NCBI GenBank assembly: GCA_014240375.1
Contig: JAAZXB010000001.1
Coordinates: 116,110 to 180,109 of the forward strand
Length of the DNA: 64,000 bases
Reading direction: 5' to 3'
Source: Planctomycetota bacterium
GTDB lineage: Bacteria; Planctomycetota; UBA8108; UBA1146
In this document: positions 47,586 to 56,159 of the stretch, in pieces
Layout: every line of letters starts with the position of its first letter
Position numbering within the stretch: the stretch's first letter is position 1
Program-made: the position numbers and the translations under genes
Notes under the pieces: generated by a model
Told to the model about the DNA's origin: nothing
The model's input: the letters and a program-made list of their open reading frames with translations, nothing else
Database searches by the model: none

Positions 47586-48805
47586 TGATCTCTCCCAACA
47601 CCCTGGTCATCTTGCTCGGATCCACTGCTCTGGGAACCTGTTGTGGGCTTGTCGGGGCGCTGATGCTACTCAAACGACGGGCGCTGCTCGCCGATGCGAT
47701 CGCCCACTCGACGTTGCCTGGAATCTGCATCGCTTTCCTCCTCGGGGGTAGCCGATCTCTTGCTGTACTCGGAGTCGGAGCTGTTCTCAGTGCCCTTCTA
47801 TCGGCAACACTGGTGTCGTGGCTTCCGAGAATCACCCGTATTCGTAAGGATGCGGCGACCGCCTGCGTTCTGGGGATCATGTTTGGTGCCGGAATCGCTC
47901 TGATCGGAATCATCCAGCGATCGGGGCTGGGGGGTTCGGCGGCAGGTCTCGACGGACTATTGCTCGGTCGAACCGCAGGCATGCTCAGGTCAGAGGCGCT
48001 GCTCTTCGGTATCTCAGCATTGATGATGAGCCTGATCATCCTCGCACTACGCAAGGAATTGCTGGTCAGTTGCTTTGATCCTCGATTCGGCCTCTCCGCA
48101 AAGATACCTGCAAGATCGATCGATTTTCTCCAGACTTCGCTGTTAGCAGCAACCATCGTGATCGCACTGCCGGCAGTAGGAGTGGTATTGACCGCTGCAC
48201 TGGTGGTCATCCCGGCAGCCGCTGGCCGATTCTGGACTGACCGCTTCGATCTACTTCTCGCGATCTCGGCGCTGATCGGCGCGGCTTCTGGTCTGGTCGG
48301 CACTCTCATCTCTTCCCTCCACGCGGATCTCCCAGCCGGTCCGGTCATCGTGCTATCGGCCACCACCTTGTTCATCATCTCCTTGATGTTGGCCCCGAGG
48401 CGCGGCTGGATCTCTCGCCATCTGCAGCAACGATCCCGTCTTCAAGACCGACAGATCCGTCAGTTCCTCGATGGGATCCTGAGTTCGGAACTGGAGGGAT
48501 CATCGGGGATCGCTGGGAAACGACAGCCTGGGATCACCGCCGCCATCGATCGCAGGAATCGGGTCGTCTCGAGCCGCAACGGTTGGATCGAGACCGATTC
48601 ACAGCGGATCCGACTGACCCAGGAAGGGCGCAAAAGAGCCGTTCGAGCACGGAAGGCGCTGCAGATCTGGCGCGAATGGCTCACTTCTGAAGCCTCCATC
48701 GATCGCGACCTGATCGATCTCGATGAACAAGATATCGAGAAGATCTTGCCGCCAGACCTGATCGATACCTTGCAACGGTCGATCGACCATCGGGGGACTT
48801 CATGA
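47582..48805 (+). CDS. Metal ABC transporter permease with C-terminal winged-helix-like extension
   Basis: LLKRRALLADAIAHSTLPGICIAFLL; multi-TM; C-terminal cytoplasmic ~100 aa region. Confidence 0.9.
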   Translation: MMISPNTLVILLGSTALGTCCGLVGALMLLKRRALLADAIAHSTLPGICIAFLLGGSRSLAVLGVGAVLSALLSATLVSWLPRITRIRKDAATACVLGIMFGAGIALIGIIQRSGLGGSAAGLDGLLLGRTAGMLRSEALLFGISALMMSLIILALRKELLVSCFDPRFGLSAKIPARSIDFLQTSLLAATIVIALPAVGVVLTAALVVIPAAAGRFWTDRFDLLLAISALIGAASGLVGTLISSLHADLPAGPVIVLSATTLFIISLMLAPRRGWISRHLQQRSRLQDRQIRQFLDGILSSELEGSSGIAGKRQPGITAAIDRRNRVVSSRNGWIETDSQRIRLTQEGRKRAVRARKALQIWREWLTSEASIDRDLIDLDEQDIEKILPPDLIDTLQRSIDHRGTS

Positions 48806-50037
48806 TCGATCCACTACTCACACCGGTGGCCTTGCAGATCATGATGGTGGCTGCTTGCGCTTCTGCAGCTTGCGGATTGCTCGGAGTCCAGCTGGTACTC
48901 CGAAGAAGAGCCATGCTCGGCGATGCGATCGCTCACGGCGTCCTTCCAGGACTGGTGATCGGATTCATCGTGAGTGGATCCAGGGATCTATTTCCGATGC
49001 TGGTCGGAGCACTCATCGCTGCGATCTTCGTCTCGATCCTTGCGGAATGGCTGCGCGAACATGCTGGTGTCGACGGAGGAGCGGCTCTGGGTGTTGTCTT
49101 TACCAGCTTATTTGCACTGGGAATCATCCTGGTCGAAATATTTGCTCGTGATGTGGATCTGGATCCGGGATGTGTGCTGTACGGAATGGTCGAGTATGCA
49201 CCGGTCCATCAAGTCGAGTGGTTCGGATACTCCGTGCCGCGATCTTTGACTCCGGTTCTCGGCGCACTTCTACTCAACCTCGGTGCGACCGTATTGTTCT
49301 GGAAGGAATGGAAGTTGTGCGCCTTTGATCCCCAACTGGCACGCGCCTCACGATTACCTTTCCGAACCCTGGAACAGGGACTACTGGTCCTCGTTGCGAT
49401 CACATCGGTAGCATGCTTCGAAGCGGTCGGGTCGGTGCTGGTGATTGCGATGATCGCAGTTCCCGCAACCATCGGTCACGTCCTCTGCGATCGGATGAGC
49501 TCGATGGTCATCGTCTCGACATTGGCGGGAGTAGTCTCTGCAGTCCTTGGAACCGTGGGAGCGATTCAACTTGAAACCGGAGTACCTGGAATGATGGCAG
49601 TATCTGCTGGCGGATTGCTGGTAGGAGCGGTGCTGCTGGCCCCTGGTAGAGGATTGATTCCAGCAGCGACCCGTAACTTCTCCTGGACGATGAGAGTCGA
49701 GATGGAAGACATCCTTGCTGAAGCCCACCTACAATCGATGGATTCTCCACCAGACCACAACGATTCCGCTGGTGCACATTCCTCGAGGTTCTTCCGCACC
49801 CTCGCCACATGGCTACTGTGGACGCTGGGCTACATCCGGAACGGAATCCCGGTCGGCCGTGGAGAACGGATGGCTCGCGCACTGCTGAAGAAGCGAACTC
49901 TGTGGAAACGGTTCGCTGCAGAACGTATGGGGTTGGCCTCGGATCATCTCGATGAACCCGCACACAGAATAGAACATCATCTCGATGAAGACCTGACAAG
50001 GCGGCTCGAATCGGGTTTCGACTCCGAAGAGGACTAA
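48802..50037 (+). CDS. Second metal ABC transporter permease with cytoplasmic extension
   Basis: VLRRRAMLGDAIAHGVLPGLVIGFIVSGSR; multi-TM; paralogous to preceding gene. Confidence 0.9.
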   Translation: MIDPLLTPVALQIMMVAACASAACGLLGVQLVLRRRAMLGDAIAHGVLPGLVIGFIVSGSRDLFPMLVGALIAAIFVSILAEWLREHAGVDGGAALGVVFTSLFALGIILVEIFARDVDLDPGCVLYGMVEYAPVHQVEWFGYSVPRSLTPVLGALLLNLGATVLFWKEWKLCAFDPQLARASRLPFRTLEQGLLVLVAITSVACFEAVGSVLVIAMIAVPATIGHVLCDRMSSMVIVSTLAGVVSAVLGTVGAIQLETGVPGMMAVSAGGLLVGAVLLAPGRGLIPAATRNFSWTMRVEMEDILAEAHLQSMDSPPDHNDSAGAHSSRFFRTLATWLLWTLGYIRNGIPVGRGERMARALLKKRTLWKRFAAERMGLASDHLDEPAHRIEHHLDEDLTRRLESGFDSEED

Positions 50038-50717
50038 AGGGCGATCGATCGCACCAGGATGCTACTGGCCAGTGTGCCGCCGAGGGCGATCGGTCGATCG
50101 ATCTCTTTCGAGTTCAATAACAACGGCCCCCCCCCTGGTTCCTTCGCCTCGATGCTGATGATGGAGCCTGGCGTGACTCCCCGCTCACCCAGCCACTGAA
50201 GTACTTCAGGGCCAGAGTCGATGACCCTCACGACCTCCAGTTCTTCTGTGATGGGTGCTTCAGTGAGAAGGATCTCTTCCGCAGTGGTCGGCAAACAGCC
50301 GTCACGATCGGGTATCGGCGACCCATGAGGATCCCGCGCCGGAAAACCCAGCGCTTCCTCCATCCTGCAGATCAGATCATCGCTGACGGCATGCTCGAGA
50401 CGCTCCACTTCAGCATCCACCTGATCCCAGGGAACCCCGAGGATCTTCGAGATATAGGTTTCGAGGATGCGATGGCGGCGGACCATCTGCAGTGCCAGTT
50501 CCCTACCTCCAGTTGTCAAGCGCACCCCTCGATAAGGTTCGTGCTCCACCCAGCCTCGCTCCCCGAGGCGACCGGCCATGCGGGTCGCGGATGGGTGCGA
50601 GACCCCGACCCGATCCGCCAGTTTGCCGGTGGGAACCCACTGCTCCGGTTCTCCTGAGAGTTTCCAGAGTGCTCTCAGGTAGTTCTCCTCCGATTCGCTC
50701 GGCAAGACACCTCCCAT
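50034..50717 (-). CDS. DtxR/MntR-family metal-dependent transcriptional regulator with FeoA-like C-terminus
   Basis: SESEENYLRALWKLSGEPEQWVPTGKLADRVGVSHPSATRMAGRLGERGWVEHEPYRGVRLT; VERLEHAVSDDLICRMEEALGFPARDPHGSPIP; start at internal ATG preferred. Confidence 0.92.
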   Translation of the reverse strand: MGGVLPSESEENYLRALWKLSGEPEQWVPTGKLADRVGVSHPSATRMAGRLGERGWVEHEPYRGVRLTTGGRELALQMVRRHRILETYISKILGVPWDQVDAEVERLEHAVSDDLICRMEEALGFPARDPHGSPIPDRDGCLPTTAEEILLTEAPITEELEVVRVIDSGPEVLQWLGERGVTPGSIISIEAKEPGGGPLLLNSKEIDRPIALGGTLASSILVRSIAL

Positions 50718-50879
50718 GGTCGGTATTGATCCTGCTACGATCCTACACCATCCACAGCGGTCGGGGTTGACGGCTGGCAAAGAAGCGGCGACAACCGACC
50801 TGGACAACGAACCTTCCGGTTCCTCGGTCCCGAACAGCAACCTGTGGGAACCACTTCCTGTCTCGACCCTGGAGGACAA

Positions 50880-51353
50880 TTGAACTCATCTGACCACCAA
50901 GACAACGGCAGATCTTCGCGCGATGACACCTTTCACTTCACCACCGAGGTCAAGGTACGCCTCCCCGAAACGGATGCGATGGGAATCGTTTTTCACGGGA
51001 ATTACTTCACTTTTCTAGAAGTCGGCAGGGTCGACTATCTGCACAACCTGGACCTTGCCGAGGGACACAGACCGATTCGAGATTTTGAAAATGTAGTGGT
51101 CTCCGCTCAATTGGACTTCAAGTCTCCCGCTCGACTCCACGACCTGTTACGCATCGATGTCTGCACCAGAGAAATCGGTCGCAGTTCATTTACATTTGGT
51201 TTCAAAATTCGCCACAAGCAGGAAAACCGAGTGGTTGCTCTGGGTTCCACCACTCACTGTGCCATCGATGGTGAGTTCCAATCGATCGGCGTCCCGGAGA
51301 GTTTCCGAGAGACGATCTCCCGTTACGAAGGTTGGAAGGACATCTCCGGATGA
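50880..51353 (+). CDS. YbgC/4-hydroxybenzoyl-CoA thioesterase-fold acyl-CoA thioesterase
   Basis: VRLPETDAMGIVFHGNYFTFLEVGRVDYL; TTG start after ggagg. Confidence 0.87.
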   Translation: MNSSDHQDNGRSSRDDTFHFTTEVKVRLPETDAMGIVFHGNYFTFLEVGRVDYLHNLDLAEGHRPIRDFENVVVSAQLDFKSPARLHDLLRIDVCTREIGRSSFTFGFKIRHKQENRVVALGSTTHCAIDGEFQSIGVPESFRETISRYEGWKDISG

Positions 51354-51742
51354 GTAGCATCTTCAGTTCGATCATCGCCGGAAAAATTCCCTGCCACCGG
51401 GTATGGGAAGACGACGATCACCTTGCGTTCCTCGACATCCGACCGGTTCAGCCAGGCCATTGCCTGGTCATTCCCAAGCGAGAAGTCAGTTACATCTTCG
51501 ACATGGCTCCGCATGAATATGCTGCGCTATGGGCAGCAGTTCGAGTGGTAGAGAAGAAGATCCGTAACGCCACCGGATGTTCACGAGTCGTGGTGTCGGT
51601 GATTGGCTGGGAGGTTCCCCACGTCCATGTCCATCTGATCCCCACTTCTGACATCTCCGACTTTCAGTTTCCTGGACCCTGCGACCTCAAAGCACCCCCA
51701 CTCGAGGAACTGGCCTCAAGAATTCAACAGGCACAGGAGTGA
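51350..51742 (+). CDS. HIT-family protein
   Basis: SIFSSIIAGKIPCHRVWEDDDHLAFLDIRPVQPGHCLVIPK; PHVHVHLIP histidine triad. Confidence 0.93.
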   Translation: MSSIFSSIIAGKIPCHRVWEDDDHLAFLDIRPVQPGHCLVIPKREVSYIFDMAPHEYAALWAAVRVVEKKIRNATGCSRVVVSVIGWEVPHVHVHLIPTSDISDFQFPGPCDLKAPPLEELASRIQQAQE

Positions 51743-53031
51743 ACACCACCAGCAGTTCCGATTTCGACATCGCCATCGTCGGCGCCGGCGCTGCCGGTCT
51801 CGCTGCGGCTATTTTCGCAGCGGAAACGGCTCTCGAAACTGATCTGAAAATCGTCTTGCTGGAGGGTGCCCGTAAACCAGGTGCGAAGATCCTCATCTCT
51901 GGAGGTGGTCGCTGTAATGTCACCCACCATCGCGTCGAACCTGCGGACTTCCACGGCAAAAAAAATGTGGTCCGGAACATCTTGAAAGCTTTTGATGAGA
52001 AACAAGCCATCGAGTGGTTTCGATCCCTCGGGGTCGAACTCAAGCGAGAAGAAACCGGCAAGATGTTTCCCGTCACCGATAAGGCCAGAACAGTTCTGGA
52101 TGCGCTGCTTCGACGCTGCGATCAGTTGGGTGTCGAGTTGTATTCTCAATGGAGAGTGGAGTCGATCACCCCTTCAGAATCGGGTTGGAGCCTGACCGGA
52201 CCGAGTGGTGAGATTCAGGCTCGGAGACTGATCGTATCGACCGGAGGCAAATCCCTGCCGAAGAGTGGTAGCGATGGTCACGGCTGGAAGATGATGAAAA
52301 CGCTCGGGCACTCGGTGACCGACACCTGGCCAGCCCTGGTTCCCTTGCTACTTCAAGATGGTCATGGACACGAGAACTTGTCGGGGATCTCTCATCCTGC
52401 CCAGCTCACCGTCAACAGCGATGGAAAGAAGATCAAATCCACCACTGGAGAGATGCTGTGGACCCATCTTGGGATCAGTGGGCCGGCTCCGATGGATATC
52501 AGTCGAACCTGGATCCGTCAGGCCCAACTGGGCCATTCCCCGCAACTGGTTCTCTCCTTCCTTCCCGATGAAGACACCGCTTCGGTCGATCGCTGGTTGA
52601 TCGATCAGGGCCAACGATCTCCACAGCGTTCGGTTCTTCACGTCCTCAGTTCCCGTGTACCACGACGGGTCGCAGAGTTCATCGGCTCGCACGCTTCAGT
52701 GGACCTCTCTGCACCGCTGGCGCAATTCCCTCGTGAATCCAGACGACGCCTCTCACGAGAACTGACCTGCCATCTGCTGGTGGTGACTGGAGATCGAGGC
52801 TGGAAGCTGGCAGAGGTCACCGCTGGCGGAATCCCCCTCGATGAAGTCGCCTATCAGACGATGCAATCGAGGAGATGCGATGGACTCTATCTCGCCGGGG
52901 AAATCCTCGACTGCGAGGGGCGTATTGGTGGATTCAACTTCCAGTGGGCATGGGCCACCGGCTCGATTGCCGGTTCCTGCAGTGCCCAATCGCTGCTTGA
53001 AAACCGCTCGCAACTCGGTTCAAGGGAGTAG
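51739..53031 (+). CDS. HI0933/YhiN-family NAD(P)/FAD-dependent oxidoreductase
   Basis: DIAIVGAGAAGLAAAIFAAE, PGAKILISGGGRCNVTH, LIVSTGGKSLPKSGSDGHGW, GLYLAGEILDCEGRIGGFNFQWAWATG. Confidence 0.93.
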   Translation: MNTTSSSDFDIAIVGAGAAGLAAAIFAAETALETDLKIVLLEGARKPGAKILISGGGRCNVTHHRVEPADFHGKKNVVRNILKAFDEKQAIEWFRSLGVELKREETGKMFPVTDKARTVLDALLRRCDQLGVELYSQWRVESITPSESGWSLTGPSGEIQARRLIVSTGGKSLPKSGSDGHGWKMMKTLGHSVTDTWPALVPLLLQDGHGHENLSGISHPAQLTVNSDGKKIKSTTGEMLWTHLGISGPAPMDISRTWIRQAQLGHSPQLVLSFLPDEDTASVDRWLIDQGQRSPQRSVLHVLSSRVPRRVAEFIGSHASVDLSAPLAQFPRESRRRLSRELTCHLLVVTGDRGWKLAEVTAGGIPLDEVAYQTMQSRRCDGLYLAGEILDCEGRIGGFNFQWAWATGSIAGSCSAQSLLENRSQLGSRE

Positions 53032-53053
53032 CGAAACTCGCTCGTAAAACTGC

Positions 53054-55966
53054 TCAGGGGCAGCTTCCGCCATCGAGGCACTCCTCTAATGGATCGGGGG
53101 TGGAATCCCATCCGCAGGAAGGGAAGGGGGCAGCTGGCGGAGTGCCTCCTCCAAACAGATAGATGACCAGTGCCACCGTATCAGAGATATTCACCTCGCC
53201 GGTGTCATGGACATCCGCTGCGTCAATACACTGAAGAGTGCTTCCATTGAACAGGTATCCAAGAATCGCCACCGCATCGGAAATATCTGTGGCCCCATCT
53301 CCGTTGGAATCTCCCCGTCGAAAGGATGGGCCAGTCTGACAGATCCGCGTGATCACACGAAAATCATCGATGCCTGCTTCCACGATCGACCCCGCATCCA
53401 GATCCGATGCGACGAATCGCATTCGCACGGTGTTGGTCAGTGAAATCAACTGTGACGGATCGAAGGAGTGCAAGATCCAACCACCGTTAGTGTCTGGACC
53501 ATTCTGTGGTCCCACTTGCTCAACAGTGACCCAGTTCACCAGATCGTTTGTAATTTCAATCTGCCAGGTATCGGTGTAGGGCGCTGCTCCGGTACCGTTG
53601 ACATACCAGCGCCAGTACTCGATGAGGACGACATCTGCTGAATAAGGCTCGAGGTCCATCACCGAGGAAAAGAGTGTGGTGGCGCCACCATCGACATCAT
53701 TTTCACCCTGACCGCCTCCCGCACTCCCCTGGCCGGTCACCCAGCACTGCGAGCCGATCTCACTGTGGTCGGCACCGGGAGCCGCCACCGTTCCTATCGG
53801 TGTCACTCGGGTCCAGGCTCCGGTGGTCGCGCCATCCGATGGGGCTCCCACCGTCCAGCCGAGATCCTGCTCCATTGGATTCTCAATGAACGCTTCCTGA
53901 AGTAGATAAACAGGAACCGAGAAGGGATCAGCCGCTCCGGAGTCCGGTGAGGCGTGAGTTCCTCCAGTGAGGTCCCCGAAACTGAAGTAGTACTCGACGG
54001 GATCCCCGCACGAATAGCCTGGAATCGTCGCCATGAAACCTCCTCCAACCTCCTGCACGACAGAAAATGTGCTGAAAGCACCCGGTCCCTGTCGCACATG
54101 GAGCAACCCTGAATCGGGATCGGGAGTGGCAGCCGCCGCCGTGACCTCCAGTCGAATCTGACGCTCTTCCTGTGGCAACAGAGACTCTGGCAACCCCAGG
54201 GGGTAGGAGATCAAGATATCTGCCACTGATGGACAGTTGATCGACTGTTGTGCGAAAGCATCGCAGATCTCTGAGTAATTGGGAGTTCCGTTATCCAGCG
54301 AAGAATCGTCATCATCGAGGGTGAGTAGTTCGATGGCGGTCTGTGGATGGGCACTCGAAGGTCCAGAGCCACCGGTGGTGATCAGACTCCAATCCACAAA
54401 CAACTGTTGCACCTGGGAGAGCCCCTCGGCGGATCCGTACACCGCTCCAAAATTCTCCCGCACTCTCCAGAATGCCGCCCCCAGGATCTGGCCACAGTTG
54501 TGGACAGAAGTGGACTGGCAAGGGTACTGGATATTCGCCGCCAGAGGATTTCTGACCTGTGTTCCTGGCCCTTGAAAGTCATGTCCGATGATGGGGTCGT
54601 CGTAGATCAACATACTCATCAGATCGCCGTACCCTTCGCCAAAACCACCCTGAGAAAGACCCAGACGGTTGACCACGAAGTGCCCATACTCGTGAGAGAT
54701 CACACTTGCGTAGGCGGTGTTCACACAGCCTCCGCCCGCCTGGTAGAAGTTGATGCTCTGCTCCCCCGGGCTGAAAAAAGCATTACAGGTATCGAGGATG
54801 TTGACATTGCAGAGGATCGAGATATCGATGCCGGGATTACCCGCGACCGTCCGATCTCTGAAAAAGTCGTGGGTGATATTGGTGTAGTGGAATGCATTGA
54901 CCTCGGATTGCACCAGCGCATCGGCCACAGGGTTCAATGAAACCGTGGCAGGTCCCGGTGGAATCGCAGGAGTGCTGACCAGTAGATTCGCAGCGACATT
55001 ATTTTCTACCCTGACCCAGTCTCCGATCAGTTGCGAAACCAGGCTGACCGGGGCCGTACCTCCATGGGGACAGGTGAAGGATCCATCCAGCGCAGAGGTG
55101 GTCGATCCGCTGCCAGAAATCGATACGGGAACGGCTCCAACCGCCTGCTCCACTGCCGGATTCGTGGCACTGTCGGGGCGATTATTCTGATTGACCCGAC
55201 CCCGGACTTCTCCAACCACATCTTCATGAACCAGATCGTTGCGCACGCCAAGAACTTCGCCGGTTTCCGGATCGATGAGAATGCTCCAGTCCTCGATTCC
55301 ATGTGAACTGGGGGTGGTCGCCTTGACCCGGTAAAGGAGACGGGATTCACTGCGCAAAGATGCGCTGGCCTGAATCAGCAGCTCTCCCTCGGACCAGCGC
55401 TCGATTTCGATTCCAGGAAGTTCGCGGGTCGCGATTCGAGTCGCCTGTTGCGGGGTCAACAAGACCGGCGCGTAGCCTGACAGAGGTTGTTGAGCGAGGT
55501 GGCCCGCTGCATACACCACTGCAGGGTCTCCTGTTTGCAGATCTGGTCGAACCAAGATTCGCAATGCGGAAGACTCCACGGGCACGCCATCGATGACTTG
55601 CCGGTAGGCGTACACCGAGGCCTCTCGGGTCGGTAAATCGGTCTGGTAGATCATCTCAAGGTCTTCCTTGAAGACTCCAAAGAGCGCTACATGTTGCTCA
55701 AGAAAATTCAGAACCGCGTCGTCATCACTGGTTCCCCGGCTGATGACGCCACCGTAGATATGAGTTCTTCCCAGACCATCGCGATCCACCCGGATCGAGG
55801 GATCACCGGTGATCAAGGCTTCGATGGAAACCTCGATCTCCTCCTCAAATGGACGTTCTGTCCACTCCTGGGCCAGTGAGATATTGGTGGCCACCCACAG
55901 CAGGCACGTCATCCCGAATACCACCTGGCCTGGCAATCGCTGCATGGAAATCTCCTCGAAGAGCAT
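53054..55966 (-). CDS. Secreted M36/M4-like (gluzincin) metallopeptidase with C-terminal dockerin-like module
   Basis: FTP/PepSY-like propeptide; YASVISHEYGHFVVNRLGLSQGGFGEGYGDLMSM (HExxH...E); C-term FRRGDSNGDGATDISDAVAILGYLF...VNISDTVALVIYLF...DGGSCP. Confidence 0.85.
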   Translation of the reverse strand: MLFEEISMQRLPGQVVFGMTCLLWVATNISLAQEWTERPFEEEIEVSIEALITGDPSIRVDRDGLGRTHIYGGVISRGTSDDDAVLNFLEQHVALFGVFKEDLEMIYQTDLPTREASVYAYRQVIDGVPVESSALRILVRPDLQTGDPAVVYAAGHLAQQPLSGYAPVLLTPQQATRIATRELPGIEIERWSEGELLIQASASLRSESRLLYRVKATTPSSHGIEDWSILIDPETGEVLGVRNDLVHEDVVGEVRGRVNQNNRPDSATNPAVEQAVGAVPVSISGSGSTTSALDGSFTCPHGGTAPVSLVSQLIGDWVRVENNVAANLLVSTPAIPPGPATVSLNPVADALVQSEVNAFHYTNITHDFFRDRTVAGNPGIDISILCNVNILDTCNAFFSPGEQSINFYQAGGGCVNTAYASVISHEYGHFVVNRLGLSQGGFGEGYGDLMSMLIYDDPIIGHDFQGPGTQVRNPLAANIQYPCQSTSVHNCGQILGAAFWRVRENFGAVYGSAEGLSQVQQLFVDWSLITTGGSGPSSAHPQTAIELLTLDDDDSSLDNGTPNYSEICDAFAQQSINCPSVADILISYPLGLPESLLPQEERQIRLEVTAAAATPDPDSGLLHVRQGPGAFSTFSVVQEVGGGFMATIPGYSCGDPVEYYFSFGDLTGGTHASPDSGAADPFSVPVYLLQEAFIENPMEQDLGWTVGAPSDGATTGAWTRVTPIGTVAAPGADHSEIGSQCWVTGQGSAGGGQGENDVDGGATTLFSSVMDLEPYSADVVLIEYWRWYVNGTGAAPYTDTWQIEITNDLVNWVTVEQVGPQNGPDTNGGWILHSFDPSQLISLTNTVRMRFVASDLDAGSIVEAGIDDFRVITRICQTGPSFRRGDSNGDGATDISDAVAILGYLFNGSTLQCIDAADVHDTGEVNISDTVALVIYLFGGGTPPAAPFPSCGWDSTPDPLEECLDGGSCP

Positions 55967-56159
55967 CTGAATGAAGTTTCATCGATTCAGAAGCGGGGAC
56001 TCACTGTTCTGGATGCTGGACTCACCAGGGTCAGAACCGAGGTCATTCTAATCCAAGCCACCACACTCAGCGAGTGGCTGGGACCGAAGAGGCTGAGGGT
56101 CTGGAGGAGGGAACAGACACCCCTCCTGGGCTGTCGATCGGAAAGGCCCCACTCTCGAC

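Noticed and set aside
47509-48378. 289-aa minus-strand ORF
   Set aside because: Antisense to the metal ABC permease; Arg/Ser/Pro-rich shadow translation.
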